NCBI RefSeq assembly: GCF_033439725.1
Contig: NW_026944388.1
Coordinates: 1,550,001 to 1,614,000 of the forward strand
Origin: Neurospora tetraspora
Taxonomy: Eukaryota; Ascomycota; Sordariomycetes; Sordariales; Sordariaceae
Direction of reading: 5' to 3'
DNA length: 64,000 bases
The notes beneath the pieces are model-generated. The model did not search any database and was not told the DNA's origin. It worked only from the letters and a program-made list of their open reading frames with translations. Made by a program: the position numbers and the translations under genes. Below are positions 12,301 through 23,968 of this stretch, one piece after another (position 1 is the stretch's first letter; every line of letters begins with the position of its first letter).

Positions 12301-14093
12301 TCTTTAGGTCAACACACAACCACCCTTGGGTACTTTGCGCTTCCTTGACGGATCTTACCTCTCGATGCCAAGACTCGAACAGAAGAAACGGGTTCAGCCG
12401 ACGTGATGTACCACGCTGCACAAACTTGCAGTTGCAAGGCGCCAGTGCCGCGACCTTTGCAAACACGAAAACATCCATGGACTTGGAGACTGAACATGGT
12501 CGCGGACCTCGATCTGGCCCGGCCTTCACACCTTCTTACACTGGACGGCCGGCCTGGTCGAGCTGAGAACACAAAATCGAGGCAACCAGATATGGGATAT
12601 TCCTGGTCGTATTAATCCCCGGCTGTGTTCCCGAAGCTGACCTCTACCTTCGAAAACAGGCGAGACAGGCGAGGCAGGCGAGACAGGATTCCCGAGGCAA
12701 GTGCTGATTCCGATACGGGCACCGTATTCAACTCTCGCTTATGACAAAAACAAAAGTGATGATGGAAGCATGTCCGTGGCGCTGATGGCATTGGCCGTCT
12801 CTGAATGGACGCCACAGGCAAGCCTCCCCGTCGTCAGGCTCAGGGTCTTCAGTGCCATAATTTCTCCGTGATCCAATACCAAGGCTTTCGCTTGGTGCCT
12901 CACCGTCAAGCACACAGACATGCGTGACGGTGACCGGGGACGAAGGACATATTCGGTCTATCTGCTGTACAACTTGCTGTACGTATGTACAGAAGGCACT
13001 GCAACCTCGGTACAGCAGTCATCGGAGCCTGGAGGTATTTGAGTGCTCTGCACGGCGTCATGGACCATGGTTTCTCGACACAAGAAATATACAGAGCACG
13101 GGAGCAGCAGGTTATTTTGGTACGGCCCTCTAGCAAAGCTGCTGTTCTATCGACCTGGATTCTCGACGTCTGGACGCTTCCCGTATTTGATTGCAATATC
13201 CGCAAGGTAGTGCTGCAGCTGCCACCCTAGTCGTCCATTAGGCTGTACCTGTTATGGCGGTACCTTCTCCTCCGTGTGTTCAAGTCCGAATCATGCCCAA
13301 CTGAGCCAGCTTTCTTGTCACTGTCTACCTAACAAGGCATATGCGAGCACTTCTTGGGTTTGGGTATCCTTGGGCGCAAAGCAACAGAACCGAGTTCTAG
13401 GTACATCGACAAACCACAGATCGATTTATCGACATACGAACCATTGACAATACGAGACGGCAAACAGACACTTGGAGCCGAGTCCGTCTCTTCCCATCTC
13501 CTCTTCGTGTCTTCCCCGCCCCGTACCCGATGCTTTTGTCTCGCTTTTCCTTAATCATCCAACAACTCTCACCCTGCTCCCGATTCTAGCTTCGTTGCTG
13601 ATCACGGCTCCATGTTGCGTGACACGCTCAAGGTGTTATACCGTGGGTCAAGCTATCTGAGCACCGACTTCCAAGCAACTAGGCTCTAGACGACGACAAG
13701 TCCAAATTGATCACCCCGGCCCGGCCACGGCGTATCGGATCGTGCCACCAGCCTCCGGTACCAGAACCTGTCTTTGCGAGCTCCAATAACCCTTCAACCC
13801 CCGGGCGACCCTACATACGCTGATACGCATCTTCCGATCATCTTCGCTCCACTCCCGGCTCTGCTACCGGGGTGTCCACCCGTGCATCATCCGCTCCGTT
13901 ACCCAACGGCCACCGCGCCGCTTCCGCTTCCGATACCAGTCGAGGCCCAGTATCCGCGACTTCCTTGAACCCCCGCTCCGCCCTCCGGTCTGTCGCACGT
14001 TGTGTGCTTTCTCGCCTTTATCCCGTTTCAGAAAGAGTCTTTACCACCCGACCAAGGGATGACTGTGCTTATCACTCCCTAACCTACTTCGTC
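9363..14093. other. long gene-free region, probable long leader of the downstream regulator
   Basis: The 4.7 kb hold no convincing coding region; all open frames are short, many lack ATG, and none resembles a family. The left end is the promoter of the minus-strand gene starting at 9362. A strongly pyrimidine-rich, CAAC/TCAAC-rich stretch at about 12180-12320 looks like the start of a fungal 5' leader. The sequence from about 13450 on is again C/T-rich and runs up to the regulator's ATG at 14094. I infer a long 5' UTR or a non-coding RNA here; no transcript evidence is available. Confidence 0.5.
12657..12687. repeat. 9-bp minisatellite, 3.4 units
   Basis: Units CAGGCGAGA, CAGGCGAGG and CAGGCGAGA, followed by a partial CAGG, lie in non-coding DNA within the long upstream region of the Zn2Cys6 gene. 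Confidence 0.85.
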
Positions 14094-17000
14094 ATGACGC
14101 GACCAAAAGTGCCTGACGACAAGCGTCAGCGCACAGCTCAGGCTTGTGACTCTTGCAAACGGCGGAAGCAAAAGGTTCGTTGTTTGTTCGACTTGTTCTG
14201 TCTATCTTCACAGGTTCTCTGTCGCCCACGGTTCGAGAGGCTGAGATATCCGATTTCGTTCATGTTGCTTGCCGGATCATTGTCTGTCCCAAGCCATGAA
14301 TCTCCTTACAAGCATCCTGCTCTCGGGTATTAGATAATGCCCTGGGTGTCACAGACCCATCGCAGCACCCTTATCATTAGCCTCCTAGGTCAGCTTTATT
14401 CCGTATGCGGCTGGGACACAACATCCTCTTATCTTTCTGGGCCTTTATGGGTTCCGAAGGATACTGTCGCTTCGCAGACTCACGCTCAAGCACTCTATTT
14501 ATTCGTGATCTCCCCGTCTTTCCGAAGTTCGCTCGCCTCCATGGACCTCAATGCACACTGAAAAGTAACCCCTCGAGCATGCACTAATACAATTATTCGG
14601 TAGTGTAATGGTCAAAAGCCCTGTCAGACTTGTGTGAAGAGAAGACTGAACTGCTCTTACACCCCAAACAGCGCCTCAGAGAACGGCGCAGGCGAAACCG
14701 TCGGGTCCCCTACTAGACGGAGGCCGACAGAAACTTCACCACAAGCAATCCCAGCTGCTTTGGACGCCTCAACAAGGTCTCCGACCAACATCGGGAGTAC
14801 CGATTTTAATCGGCCTTGGGATGAGGTGCGGAGTCGGGGCCTGAGAAGGGAAGACTCTTCCATGTCCGGCCTGGCGGCACCGCTGTCTTCAGCTTCGCTC
14901 GAACATCCTGGAAAAACGTCCGTTTACAGCTCGGGAAATACTTCTGGCCGAAGCAGCACATACGGGCAAGCAGAGGAAGCAACTATCTATACCGAAACCA
15001 GGATGTTACAGGATCAGACGGGTCGACTCCGTAGGTTGCTCACATAATACTTGGATTTCGTAATGCTGACCGGTTCTTAGTCTATATCGGGGACTCATCT
15101 ACTCTCTCTATCCTACAGCTGATCCGCATCATCGTCGAGAGTACTGCGGGGCCTATCCTAGGGTCCAACTTTATCCATGATCCGAAGCGGCACCGAATCA
15201 TGGAAAATATTATTGATTTTCCAGAAAACACCAAGCTTCCATGCTTCCTGCCGGACAGAGAAACCGCGCAAGTTCTGGTTGAGTCGTACTTTACGAATGT
15301 GAGTAACGATGCTTGTCAGTCTGAGTTGTTGCTAATTGGGATTATTAGACACGGGGCTTGATCGAAGTTTTTGACAAGTCATCATTTTGCGAAAGTGTCG
15401 GAATGATCTACGCTGATCCCCTGTCTGCCAGCACATATTCGACATGCCACCTTTTCCTTGTGCTCGCATTGGGATTGCTTCTCTCAGCCCCTCAGCCAGG
15501 GAGCCGGGAAGACGAGATCATCAAGAAACTGTACGGCGCAAAGCAGGATATGGCAGAACTCTTCTTTCGAAGTGCTAAGTCCATGTGCGATCCCGAATAC
15601 GGGTTCGAAGATGCCGACTTCTGGTCTATTCAAGCACTTTGCCTGATGACTGTTTACATGCTCACGGTTTCCAAACGAAATACTGCATATGCATACCTGG
15701 GTGAGATTCCCTAGTCTGGCCCCCAAGTCGGATCATATGATTAACATATCAATAACAGGCATGGCTGTTCGGTCTGCCTATGCCCTAGGTCTCCATCGAG
15801 AGGAGACGATGCATCCGCTCATTTACCCGGAATCGACGCAAAGGGAGGTGAGACGGAATCTATGGAAGACGTTGTTTATCCTCGACAGGTTCCTAGCCGC
15901 GTCCCTTGGAAGACCCGTTGCCATCGTTGAAGATGATTGCTCATGCAAGCTTACTACTAATGATGACATCGCCGACTTATCAACCGTAGGGGGAAATGGA
16001 TCCGAGTCATTACACTTCGGATGCCTCGATGCCTGTGTTAAATCATGCCGCGTCATTGGCGTAACACTCCGTGTGTTTTCGAAGCGGAAGATTTCCACCT
16101 CGGTCGTCCAGGATATCGCGAACATGGCCAAATATTGGAGGCGGCCCTCACTCGCAAACCTGACGCCGCAGCAATCACGCGAAGGTCCGACAAGCCCGGA
16201 GCAGGGTATAGCTGCTCTTCACGCCAATCTCCTGTCATTGCACTCCCTTATTCTCCTGACGAGGCAGATATTCATCATGCACAACTGGAAACTTGACCAA
16301 CAACGCTCTGGGAAGGCAAACCCACCCTCAAACCGAGAGTCACATATGGCCAAGTTCTCCGAAGCCTGTGTTGTGGCATCTTACCAGACTATCCACTTGA
16401 TACAACAAGCCAGGGGGGATGGGTATCTCCCACAAAGAAATCCTTTCTTCATGTAAGTCAAATCCGTTATGATCCTTAATGATACATTCGAATCTTACCT
16501 GGCATGTCTCAGATATTTCCTCTTCGCTGCGAGCCTTATCGTCCTAATGAATCAGTTCAACTCACTGTACTACGCCGATACATATAAGCAGACTATCACC
16601 GACGCGATTTTGACCATGAAATACTGTGCAGAGATCGACCCACAAGCGGAGAGGGTGCTCGAAATAATGGAAAGCTTTGCACAAGTGGTTGAGACCTGGA
16701 CTAAGGATCATTCACATCCCGCTCCAGTGCTCTCAGCGGACCTTAGCTGCCTTTATACCAGAGCATCCAGTTCTCGCATGTCACGGGAGAATGGTAGCTC
16801 AGCTCCGAGTGTCCCCAGCCCCGTGGACCCAGCAGGCTCAAGAATAGGCAGTATTTCACACCAGCCTCCTTTGACTTCACCACCCCTTCCGCGGCCACAG
16901 AAGGCATCCGATGTTTTTATCCCGACCCCTTCAGTCACCGTCCCGGAAGTGGTGATGAACGGAATGTCCACAGTATCATCGACGACTCCACCTATGGCAC

Positions 17001-17275
17001 CTCCACTCGCCCTACGCCCTGGTCATATCACTCATTCGCCCCCTGATGTATCTGACGAGTGGGAATTTGACGACCTCTGGAACAACTATTTACAGCTCGC
17101 ACCGCATGTTTCAACAGCACCTGAACTGGCTCATATCGCCCCACAGTTTCTTCCCCCGAGTACAGCCGTTTCGTCTGATCCATACGAATCATATCCTCTT
17201 CGGGTCGATCCACATATACCACCGTCAGGAATCCGCGGCAGCGTGCCAATCTATCACTTGTCAAATCTGGGTTAA
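14094..17275 (+). CDS. Zn2Cys6 transcription factor with fungal-specific TF domain
   Basis: Six exons: 14094-14174, 14604-15030, 15081-15298, 15349-15700, 15759-16452 and 16513-17275; the product is 844 residues. All five junctions keep phase and use GT/AG. The zinc cluster is C18-X2-C21-X6-C28-X5-C34-X2-C37-X6-C44, with basic residues between. The first intron (429 bp, long for this genome) cuts it exactly between K27 and C28. A Ser/Thr/Pro linker follows, then the fungal-specific regulatory domain (YFTNTRGLIEVFDKSSF, GMAVRSAYALGLHRE, EVRRNLWKTLFILDRFLAASLGRP) from about residue 180 to 600. The tail is Ser/Pro-rich with acidic 'SDEWEFDDLWNNYLQ' near the end, a plausible activation motif. It is convergent with the dioxygenase at 17594, the only obvious pathway gene nearby. 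Its target genes are unknown. The open frame extends upstream of 14094 without ATG. Confidence 0.88.
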
Positions 17276-17593
17276 CATCATCATAATGATGTAACTTCGC
17301 TGGAATACCCGAGATCTTGCGGCTTCTCCGGCTCTACGAATGCGACAATAACCATAGTTTAAGCTCAACTCGCCTGAAGCAGAATCACAAAAGGAGGCAA
17401 GGTTTGATTATGCTTATCTCCATTGATGGATGAAAAGACGAGCTGGCTAAATGGAGTTTGTTGAGAAAGAAGCGGCTAAGGCTTTTTGCTAAACAAGGAA
17501 CACCAATATACAACATCAACTATGCGCCATTATATGCCTTCCACAAGCTCTATACCATCCGTCGACCTACTGCGTTCTCCCATACTCTAAAGC
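17276..17593. other. convergent 3' gap
   Basis: Short AT-richer gap between the stop codons of two convergent genes. A small inverted repeat (catcat...atgatg) lies right after the regulator's stop. No gene is seen. Confidence 0.5.
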
Positions 17594-18623
17594 CTAATTC
17601 TCCCTACCCAAAACGAAATCATACTCGAGATACCAGCGCGCCTTAGGGTCTCCCTTACGGGGCAAGAACTTGACCACCAACTCATCCTTCACCGCGAAAA
17701 CCGCATCCTCCGTCAGATACTTATCCCTGTCATCGAAGATCTGCGTTGTCAGCGCGCGATGCTGCGGTGCCGAAACGATGAAGTGGATATGACCCGGCCT
17801 GTTCGGGTCCCGATCCAGCAACGTCAGGAACCTGCCCGCGGGACCATCAAACGGAATCGGATAAGAAGTCGGCCGCAGCGCATAAAACGCAAAGCGACCA
17901 TCTTGGTCAGTCTCAAACCGACCCCTCAGGTTCATGTCGGTCTGAGAATCATCCTGCTGCTCGTACAGCCCGTTCGGCGCGGCAAGCCAGATGTCGACAA
18001 TAGCACCGTGGATGGGCTTGCCGTCGGTGGACAGGACGCGGCCTGTGATGTAGGCCGAGTCTGCGATGGCTTGGCTGTACCAGGGCGTCTTGGGCGTTAG
18101 GTTCTTGACGATGGAGCTGCCGTTCGGTAGAAGAGGCGCGTTGTGCCTGTAGAACGGGCCTAGGACTGCGGATGGTGTGCCGGCGTTGGAACTGGCGAGC
18201 AGGTTCGAGGTGATCTCGTCGACCAAGGACTCGAGGCCGAGAATGTCGCAGAGGAGCTGCGTTTCGTTGCGTCGGTCGTTGGAGATTTGGCCGCATTCGT
18301 TGAGCTAAATGAAATGCTGGTCAGAAGCCGTCAGAATTGCGGACAGGAACATCAGTATCACATACCATGTCAACGGCTGCCATCCACTCCGGGACTGTCA
18401 GGTTGACTTCGCGTGCGAACTCGTGGAGATGCCGTACAAGACTGGGCATGATTTGTGCCAATCTTGGATGTGCCTTCGGCCCCGTGGCAGCAATGACCTG
18501 GTCGGTGAGAGACTGGCCATTTTCGACCGGTTCGGGCTGAACTTCCGGGGCCTGGTCGTCTGGGAAAGTGATGCCCATCCTCAGGTTCAAAATGGCGTCT
18601 TTGCCGATGAGAACGTTCTCCAT
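17594..18623 (-). CDS. intradiol ring-cleavage dioxygenase, hydroxyquinol 1,2-dioxygenase type
   Basis: Exons 18623-18366 and 18304-17594 flank a 61-bp intron; the product is 322 residues, normal for the family. The ATG at 18623 sits in GCCACCATGG; a longer frame exists only with a TTG start. The N-terminal helical dimerisation domain (residues 1-112) carries the catechol/hydroxyquinol dioxygenase pattern HPRLAQIMPSLVRHLHEFAREVNLT. The catalytic beta-sandwich has all four Fe(III) ligands: Y200 (GLYEQQ), Y234 (SYPIP), H258 and H260 (GHIHF), spaced as in catechol 1,2-dioxygenase. These enzymes open the ring of catechol or hydroxyquinol to a muconate or maleylacetate, a step of lignin-aromatic and resorcinol breakdown. 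Assignment to hydroxyquinol rather than catechol rests on overall likeness. No signal peptide is seen, so it is probably cytosolic. Confidence 0.92.
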
Positions 18624-21052
18624 GGTGGCGATATTGGGCTTCTGACCACGCAAAACCTTGGTGTTGATTTAAGAGTCGTTGGCGATATTGAAGATATTGA
18701 TCGATCACGCGAAACGTTATATGGTGTTTCCAAAGTTGACAGGAAGGTCTCACATTCACAAGCACCAGTACAACGAGAAAGTACTAGGAAAGAGTGAAGG
18801 GCACGTTTTATATCCAAAGGTTCGGGCCTTTGTGGAATGATTGTTTGTTCGGCTCGTGTGCCAGGATATATCGGATGGACGGGGACGGCTGGAGTGAAAC
18901 GAAGAAATTAATTGGCCATGCATTCATTCATTAGGCATCATGGGCTTTTTTTCTTCCCACCTACCCAGCTTCACACAAAGAACAGCCTTGGCCCATGTTC
19001 ATTTCATCGATGTCAATCTTCCGCATTGAAACCCATCAGCACGGATACAACAAACGCAACGCACCCTCCCGAACTCATTCCGGCACCTCGCGAGCGAGGC
19101 ATGAGGTTGATCGACTACGATAAGTCGACCAACCAACCAAAGGAGCACACACAGAACTTATTTTCCTGTAGTGTCCCGTTCAACGACAGCAGTTGGTGCG
19201 GGAAAGCGGGAGAAATTGAGTTTGTGCGCTTGGGAGCATGCTGTGTCGATACACAAACACAAGACGTCCACGAGGTGGCTTTTCCCAGACTGGCGGGATG
19301 GTGAGAGATATTTCTTCACTAATCGCCAAATTCGAAATGACTATCTGATGGTCTCATTGACAAGCTTCATGGACTGATCATTGGCGAAAAAAGTACCGAA
19401 AGCAAAATGGAAACAGCTGGGGCTTGAAACAAAAATCGAAGATTAGGGGGTCATGTTTTTTCGGCTTTTCCAGAAGGGCTGGTCGATTGCTGACTGGCAA
19501 GCGCATCGCTATCCATGCAAGGACCCGCAAAGTTACAAGGAGGAATTCGGCCGTTGGGTCGGCCTGGTCGGTATGCCAACGGTTCATTCAAGGCAAGCAA
19601 CCACCACTGCCGCAGCTGGGACAATCATCCAGGGTGTTTTGAGAGCTTCGAACGAACCCCTGTCAAGGTTGCTGAAGAAAAGCAATCATGTGCGATGCCG
19701 TTTATGCGGGATGCGGTGGCTGTTGGGGAAGAAATGTATGTTCTGCCACTGTACTCGGTAACAGTTTTCTTTCTTGTGTTCCTGATATCTCTCTCAAGAG
19801 CGATCATGATAGGCTCCTCCCCAAGAACGAATCTAAGCAACGAGAGATGCTTCTTGCTTGCTAACTACCGAGTGCTGTTGACAGATCGACCATTTCTCTT
19901 CCACGATCTATCAAACATACTTCCATCATTACAACTGCTCAAAACAGAGTAAAGTTACTGCACCTTTATAGCACTCGAGCATCTCCTCACAAAGAACAAA
20001 GCGGGAGAGTACTTCATCGCTCCTTCAGGAATAACCTTGTCGAGGCAATGGCAGTGGACCAAGATACCGCGTAATGGCGGAGATACAGCACTGAAACAGT
20101 GGCTGGGTACGAGAGAAATACAAGTCGTGTCATGAGAGCGGCATTAAGCATGGGGAGGCGGGTGATATGCCCCGTGTCGCGGGTACCGGACGCGGACTGG
20201 GGAACAGCACACACCGTGGTGATGACAAGGGGGGTATTTATGCGGCTCGTCTTGAATACCATGCATGGCTGACTGGAGGAGTGAAAGTCTGTTGTTGCAC
20301 AAACTTCTGGGGACGAGATTGTGGGCGGGCAGGACGGGTGGGTGGCTATAGTGGCTTAATTTGTACATAGGCACCGAGGCTGGACCTTGACCTGAACAAT
20401 ATTCTGAAAATCATATGTAATTCGATGTTGTTAGAAGCGTATTGCCCATATCATGTGACGGTTTTGTCGCGGATGGCCAACTGAGATGGAAATGGATGGA
20501 GAGCCATAAACCGACTACTTGTTCAACCATTTCACTCTTAACCACGAACTCTTAAATGTAAGGGACAGACATACTGCTGGTATAATCTTGTTCAAAGATA
20601 CAACCGAAACAAGAAGCACCCGTATACTGTCCAGGTTATTTCACCACCATCCCCTCGCACCTTCCCGCCTCCGCCTCTCCCAGCCGGCAGCCGCTCCTTC
20701 CATCTCAGGCCACCTTATAAACCCCCATCCCATACCTCCTTCCAACACCCCCAGCCAACGACCAGTTCAATCCTGGCCGGATAGCGCAGACAGTAGTGCC
20801 GTCCCAGCTCTGCATCTCCCACCCCGTCCGACTTCGAGTTCGATTCTCGTAAGGGGCAGATCATGAGGTTCTTTTCAACAAAGACAAAGGCCGACAGCGT
20901 GCCATCCATGTCGTACACCGCGGGAGTTGTATACTGGCCGGGCTACTGGGCCAGTTGAACCGAGCAACTGGTTGTGCTATCTGTTGGCTACCTTCTTTTT
21001 TTTTGTTCCTTTTTCCCTCAAACTTTTGAGGTTGTATAAAGTCGTATCTACC
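18624..21052. other. gene-free region upstream of the dioxygenase
   Basis: The first few hundred bases are the dioxygenase promoter. Frames at 18912-19304 and 19515-19952 are ATG-led or nearly so but have no family likeness and a random composition. The region near 21052 is the 3' flank of the transporter. A tRNA-like B box at about 20838 was examined and rejected. Confidence 0.5.
18865..18890. promoter_or_regulatory. clustered CGG triplets, possible Zn2Cys6 binding site
   Basis: Three CGG triplets at 18872, 18880 and 18886 lie about 250 bp upstream of the dioxygenase ATG, next to a GATATATC. Zn2Cys6 proteins bind CGG triplets singly or in pairs. Direct CGG repeats also occur by chance in GC-rich DNA, so this is only a candidate. 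Confidence 0.25.
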
Positions 21053-23968
21053 TTATATTACCCAGACCCCTCCAAGCGCCCAAACCCTCGGCCCAAACGT
21101 CTCTCCCTCCCCCACCCTCTCCCTAACCGCCATCCCCTTAAAATCCAACGTGCCCTTCACCACCTCATTCCCCCACCAGCTGGGCGGACTAATCTCATTA
21201 ATCGTAAACGCGAAAAACACCACCAACGTCGCCAGCGCCAATCCCAAATCGAGCCCGCAGCTCGTCAAGAAATTCAACCTGCTCCACCACCCAAAGTGTC
21301 TCTTTCTTACCACATACTGGAACCCATACCCCACGATGCCCCAACTCAAATAATTCAGCGGGCTAGCGGGCGGAATCGACCCCGCGCCGCCGAAGATGAC
21401 CGGCGCGATGACGTAGCGCAGCCAGGTTTTCGTCTGCGGATTCCGCTTTTGCGCGCGGCGGAGGAGTAACCAAATGACCAGCGGCACCACGGCTCCCAAG
21501 ACGAAAAACAAAAAGAGCGACGAGTAGATCTGTCCCGGGGAGAACATCCTAGCGGGACCGATGAGGCCCCAGATGACGCTTGCGGAAAAAAAGACGCGCC
21601 CGCCGGGGCAGGTGAAGTGTTGAGGTTGGGCAGGGGTGCAGACTTCGGGAATGGTGCGGAGGGCGTAGTTGAGGACCAGGATCTGGATCACGCAGGAGAA
21701 GGTGGTGGCGACGACTTGGGCGGAGAAGAGCACGCGGGGGGGCAGTTTCATGTAGTGACCGAATTTGAGGTCGCCGACGAAGGTGAGGGCTTGGGACATG
21801 GTTATGTAGCCGAAGGTTTTGAAGCTTTTTTTTTTGGTGGAGGGTTTGGTTAGTGATGGAGCTCACGGGAAGGAGATGAGGGTGAGGAAGGAACTAAGAG
21901 AAGAAGAGAGGGGAGAGGGGGGCCTCTTACATCATGAGTGCTAGGGGCCGGCCTGGCTGGATGTATCCAAACACGAACTCGGTCAAGACGTTCAAGCCGA
22001 TTTGGTTGTTGGTGACGGCTTGGATGATACCAATAGGAAGGGAGAAGGCGAAGGAAATGAACACGGCGAGGAGGAAGGCCCACCATGTGAGGTTGGTTTG
22101 CCAGCCTAGAACGGTGAAGAAACCTAGGGCGAGCATCTAGTTCGATGCATACTGGTTAGTTCCAATCTTCGGATGGTGAAGGATAACGTTGTGCTCACCA
22201 CTGCGAAGAGCGACATATACCACCACGTCGGCGCCTCCTTGTACTTCCTCATCATCTTCATATGCACATCAGGTCGCTCGCTGGTGCTGTTCTTCCATTG
22301 TCTCCAAATTGTTTTCCCGTGATGCAGGTAGGTGTACACGATCAGCGAGGATATGGCAGCAAAAGACAAACCGTACGCTATGGCGAATGTGGTACTATTG
22401 AAGTTAGATGACGGCTTCCAGGTTGCAGCTCCTCAGAGCAAACACACCTTAGGAACAGAGGCGAGTAAGTGTTATATGCCGTCTCGTCGAGTGTGAAGTC
22501 CTTGCTAAGGACTCGAGAGACATTGTACGTCTTGCCCGTATTGTCATAGACGCTGGAGTCGCTCATCGGCAGATACTTGCCGTACCACGCCCCGGTGTAC
22601 TGCAGAAAGCTGGCAGCAATTATGAAAAATATCACGACGCCGGCTAGGGTATTGGCAATGGCGTGCCTACGTGGAGTGTTAACTCTGCTTGATGGACAGT
22701 CAAAAGAAATGGTGACAATGGATCTTACCATGGAGGCACCATAGGGGAGCCAATATATCCCGTAATCTGCGCCCAATCGAACGTGATAGGAAGCAGGGAA
22801 AGGCCCGTCGAGTAACCAAACAGCTGGTTGACGACAGGATTGTTTGGTGCCATCCAAGTCACAACGGCGAAAGAGCTAAGGAACTGTGCAAAGAAACCGG
22901 GGATGAAGTAGTACAAGAAAGAGCCGAGGGTAATGTAGGCAAACCATCGGTACCGAGGGATTGAGCCGCCCATTATTGTGGGATCCTTCTTCTCATTCTG
23001 GCCGTACATGGCGTGCATCAAGGTAACTGCCACGAGGTTTCCCGGCCAGATCATGGAAGCTGGGTAGACTGGATCGAGAATAGTCAAGTTAGTGAATGAA
23101 TGTGTAGCTTTAACATCATGCAGACCTTACCGAGAAACCTTCTTAGCATTCCAGCAATTCCATACCCCAAGCTTTGCGTGGATATCGTAAGGAGAACTCC
23201 CCATAACAAGCCGAAGTCCTGCTTATAGAACACCTTTTGGGCCAAAATGATGTCGGTAGCATAGGCCACAGAAAAGGAGACACTGGCCATAACAACAATG
23301 ACGGAGTGTTCTTTAATGTTGAAAGGCCCCGGGTTCAAACTCCACCTTTTACCAAAGGTGTTGAACTCACGTTCGGGCATAAACCTGGCCCAGCCATGTC
23401 CCAGCGGCCATGCAATAATCTGGGCAATAAGTGCCCCAAGACTGATCGACGGTGCTCTCAATGAGAAGATGGTGTTCATTGAAGCCCCAAGAAAGATGAG
23501 CGATAGTCCAATGGTCCACGCCCTGATGGTGTTGCATGGCAGGTCCTGATCAAAGTTGGGAACGGCAGCCCGGACTTCTGGATAGGGTGAATTCTCTGCT
23601 TCTTCTTCCTCCTCGTCCTCACTCTCGCCGAACTTGACCCCTACTTGGTTGTCGTCGAAGCTGAGTGACTTTCGAGTGAGATCCCGGAGTTTGTGGCTGT
23701 ATTCGGCAGGCAAGTTTGGGTCCAAGAGGAGCTCAAATTCGGAACCATCTTCGTCATCGGCGCCGTGGGAGTCCTGTCTGCGATGGCCTGACTGGGAGGG
23801 ACCGGGTGCGTCATTCCAAGAGGAAGAGGGTGCCCCGATATCTTCCTCGCCGGCCTCTAAGTTACCAGACTTCCGATCGCTCATGGATGCCCTTCTGTCT
23901 TTCAATTCGACAGCTTCCATACCGTCTATAGAAGCACCGGAGGATCTGAGGCTCGAGTAGGAGGCCAT
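21053..23968 (-). CDS. OPT-family oligopeptide transporter (Isp4-like)
   Basis: Six exons: 23968-23131, 23068-22729, 22666-22448, 22394-22199, 22136-21931 and 21824-21053. All junctions are phase-consistent; the product is 856 residues. The N-terminal 180 residues are cytosolic, Ser-rich and strongly acidic (EDEEEEEAE before the first helix). The family entry motif SPYPEVRAAVPNFDQDLPCNTIRAW precedes a dozen or more hydrophobic segments. Other hallmarks are PLGHGWARFMPEREF, VYPASMIWPGNL, NQLFGYSTGL, PPWHAIANT, FKTFGYITMSQALTFVGDLK and SPPSWWGN near the C-terminus. OPT carriers are proton-coupled importers of tetra- and pentapeptides or metal/sulfur conjugates at the plasma membrane. The last acceptor is preceded by ten A in sense rather than a pyrimidine tract. 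The gene is divergent from cem1, with 946 bp between the starts. Confidence 0.93.

Noticed and set aside
13872-14093. N-terminal extension of the Zn2Cys6 regulator
   Set aside because: The frame is open but begins with GTG and has no ATG before 14094; Zn2Cys6 proteins usually start shortly before the cluster.
19515-19952. 145-codon plus frame upstream of the dioxygenase
   Set aside because: ATG-led but with no family likeness, several overlapping frames of similar length and no splice context.
20783-20870. tRNA-like sequence with an A-box-like TAGCGCAGACAGTAGTG and B-box-like GAGTTCGATTC
   Set aside because: D- and T-stem partly fold, but the acceptor strands (GGCCGGA and TAAGGGG) do not pair and no anticodon stem forms; at most a tRNA relic.
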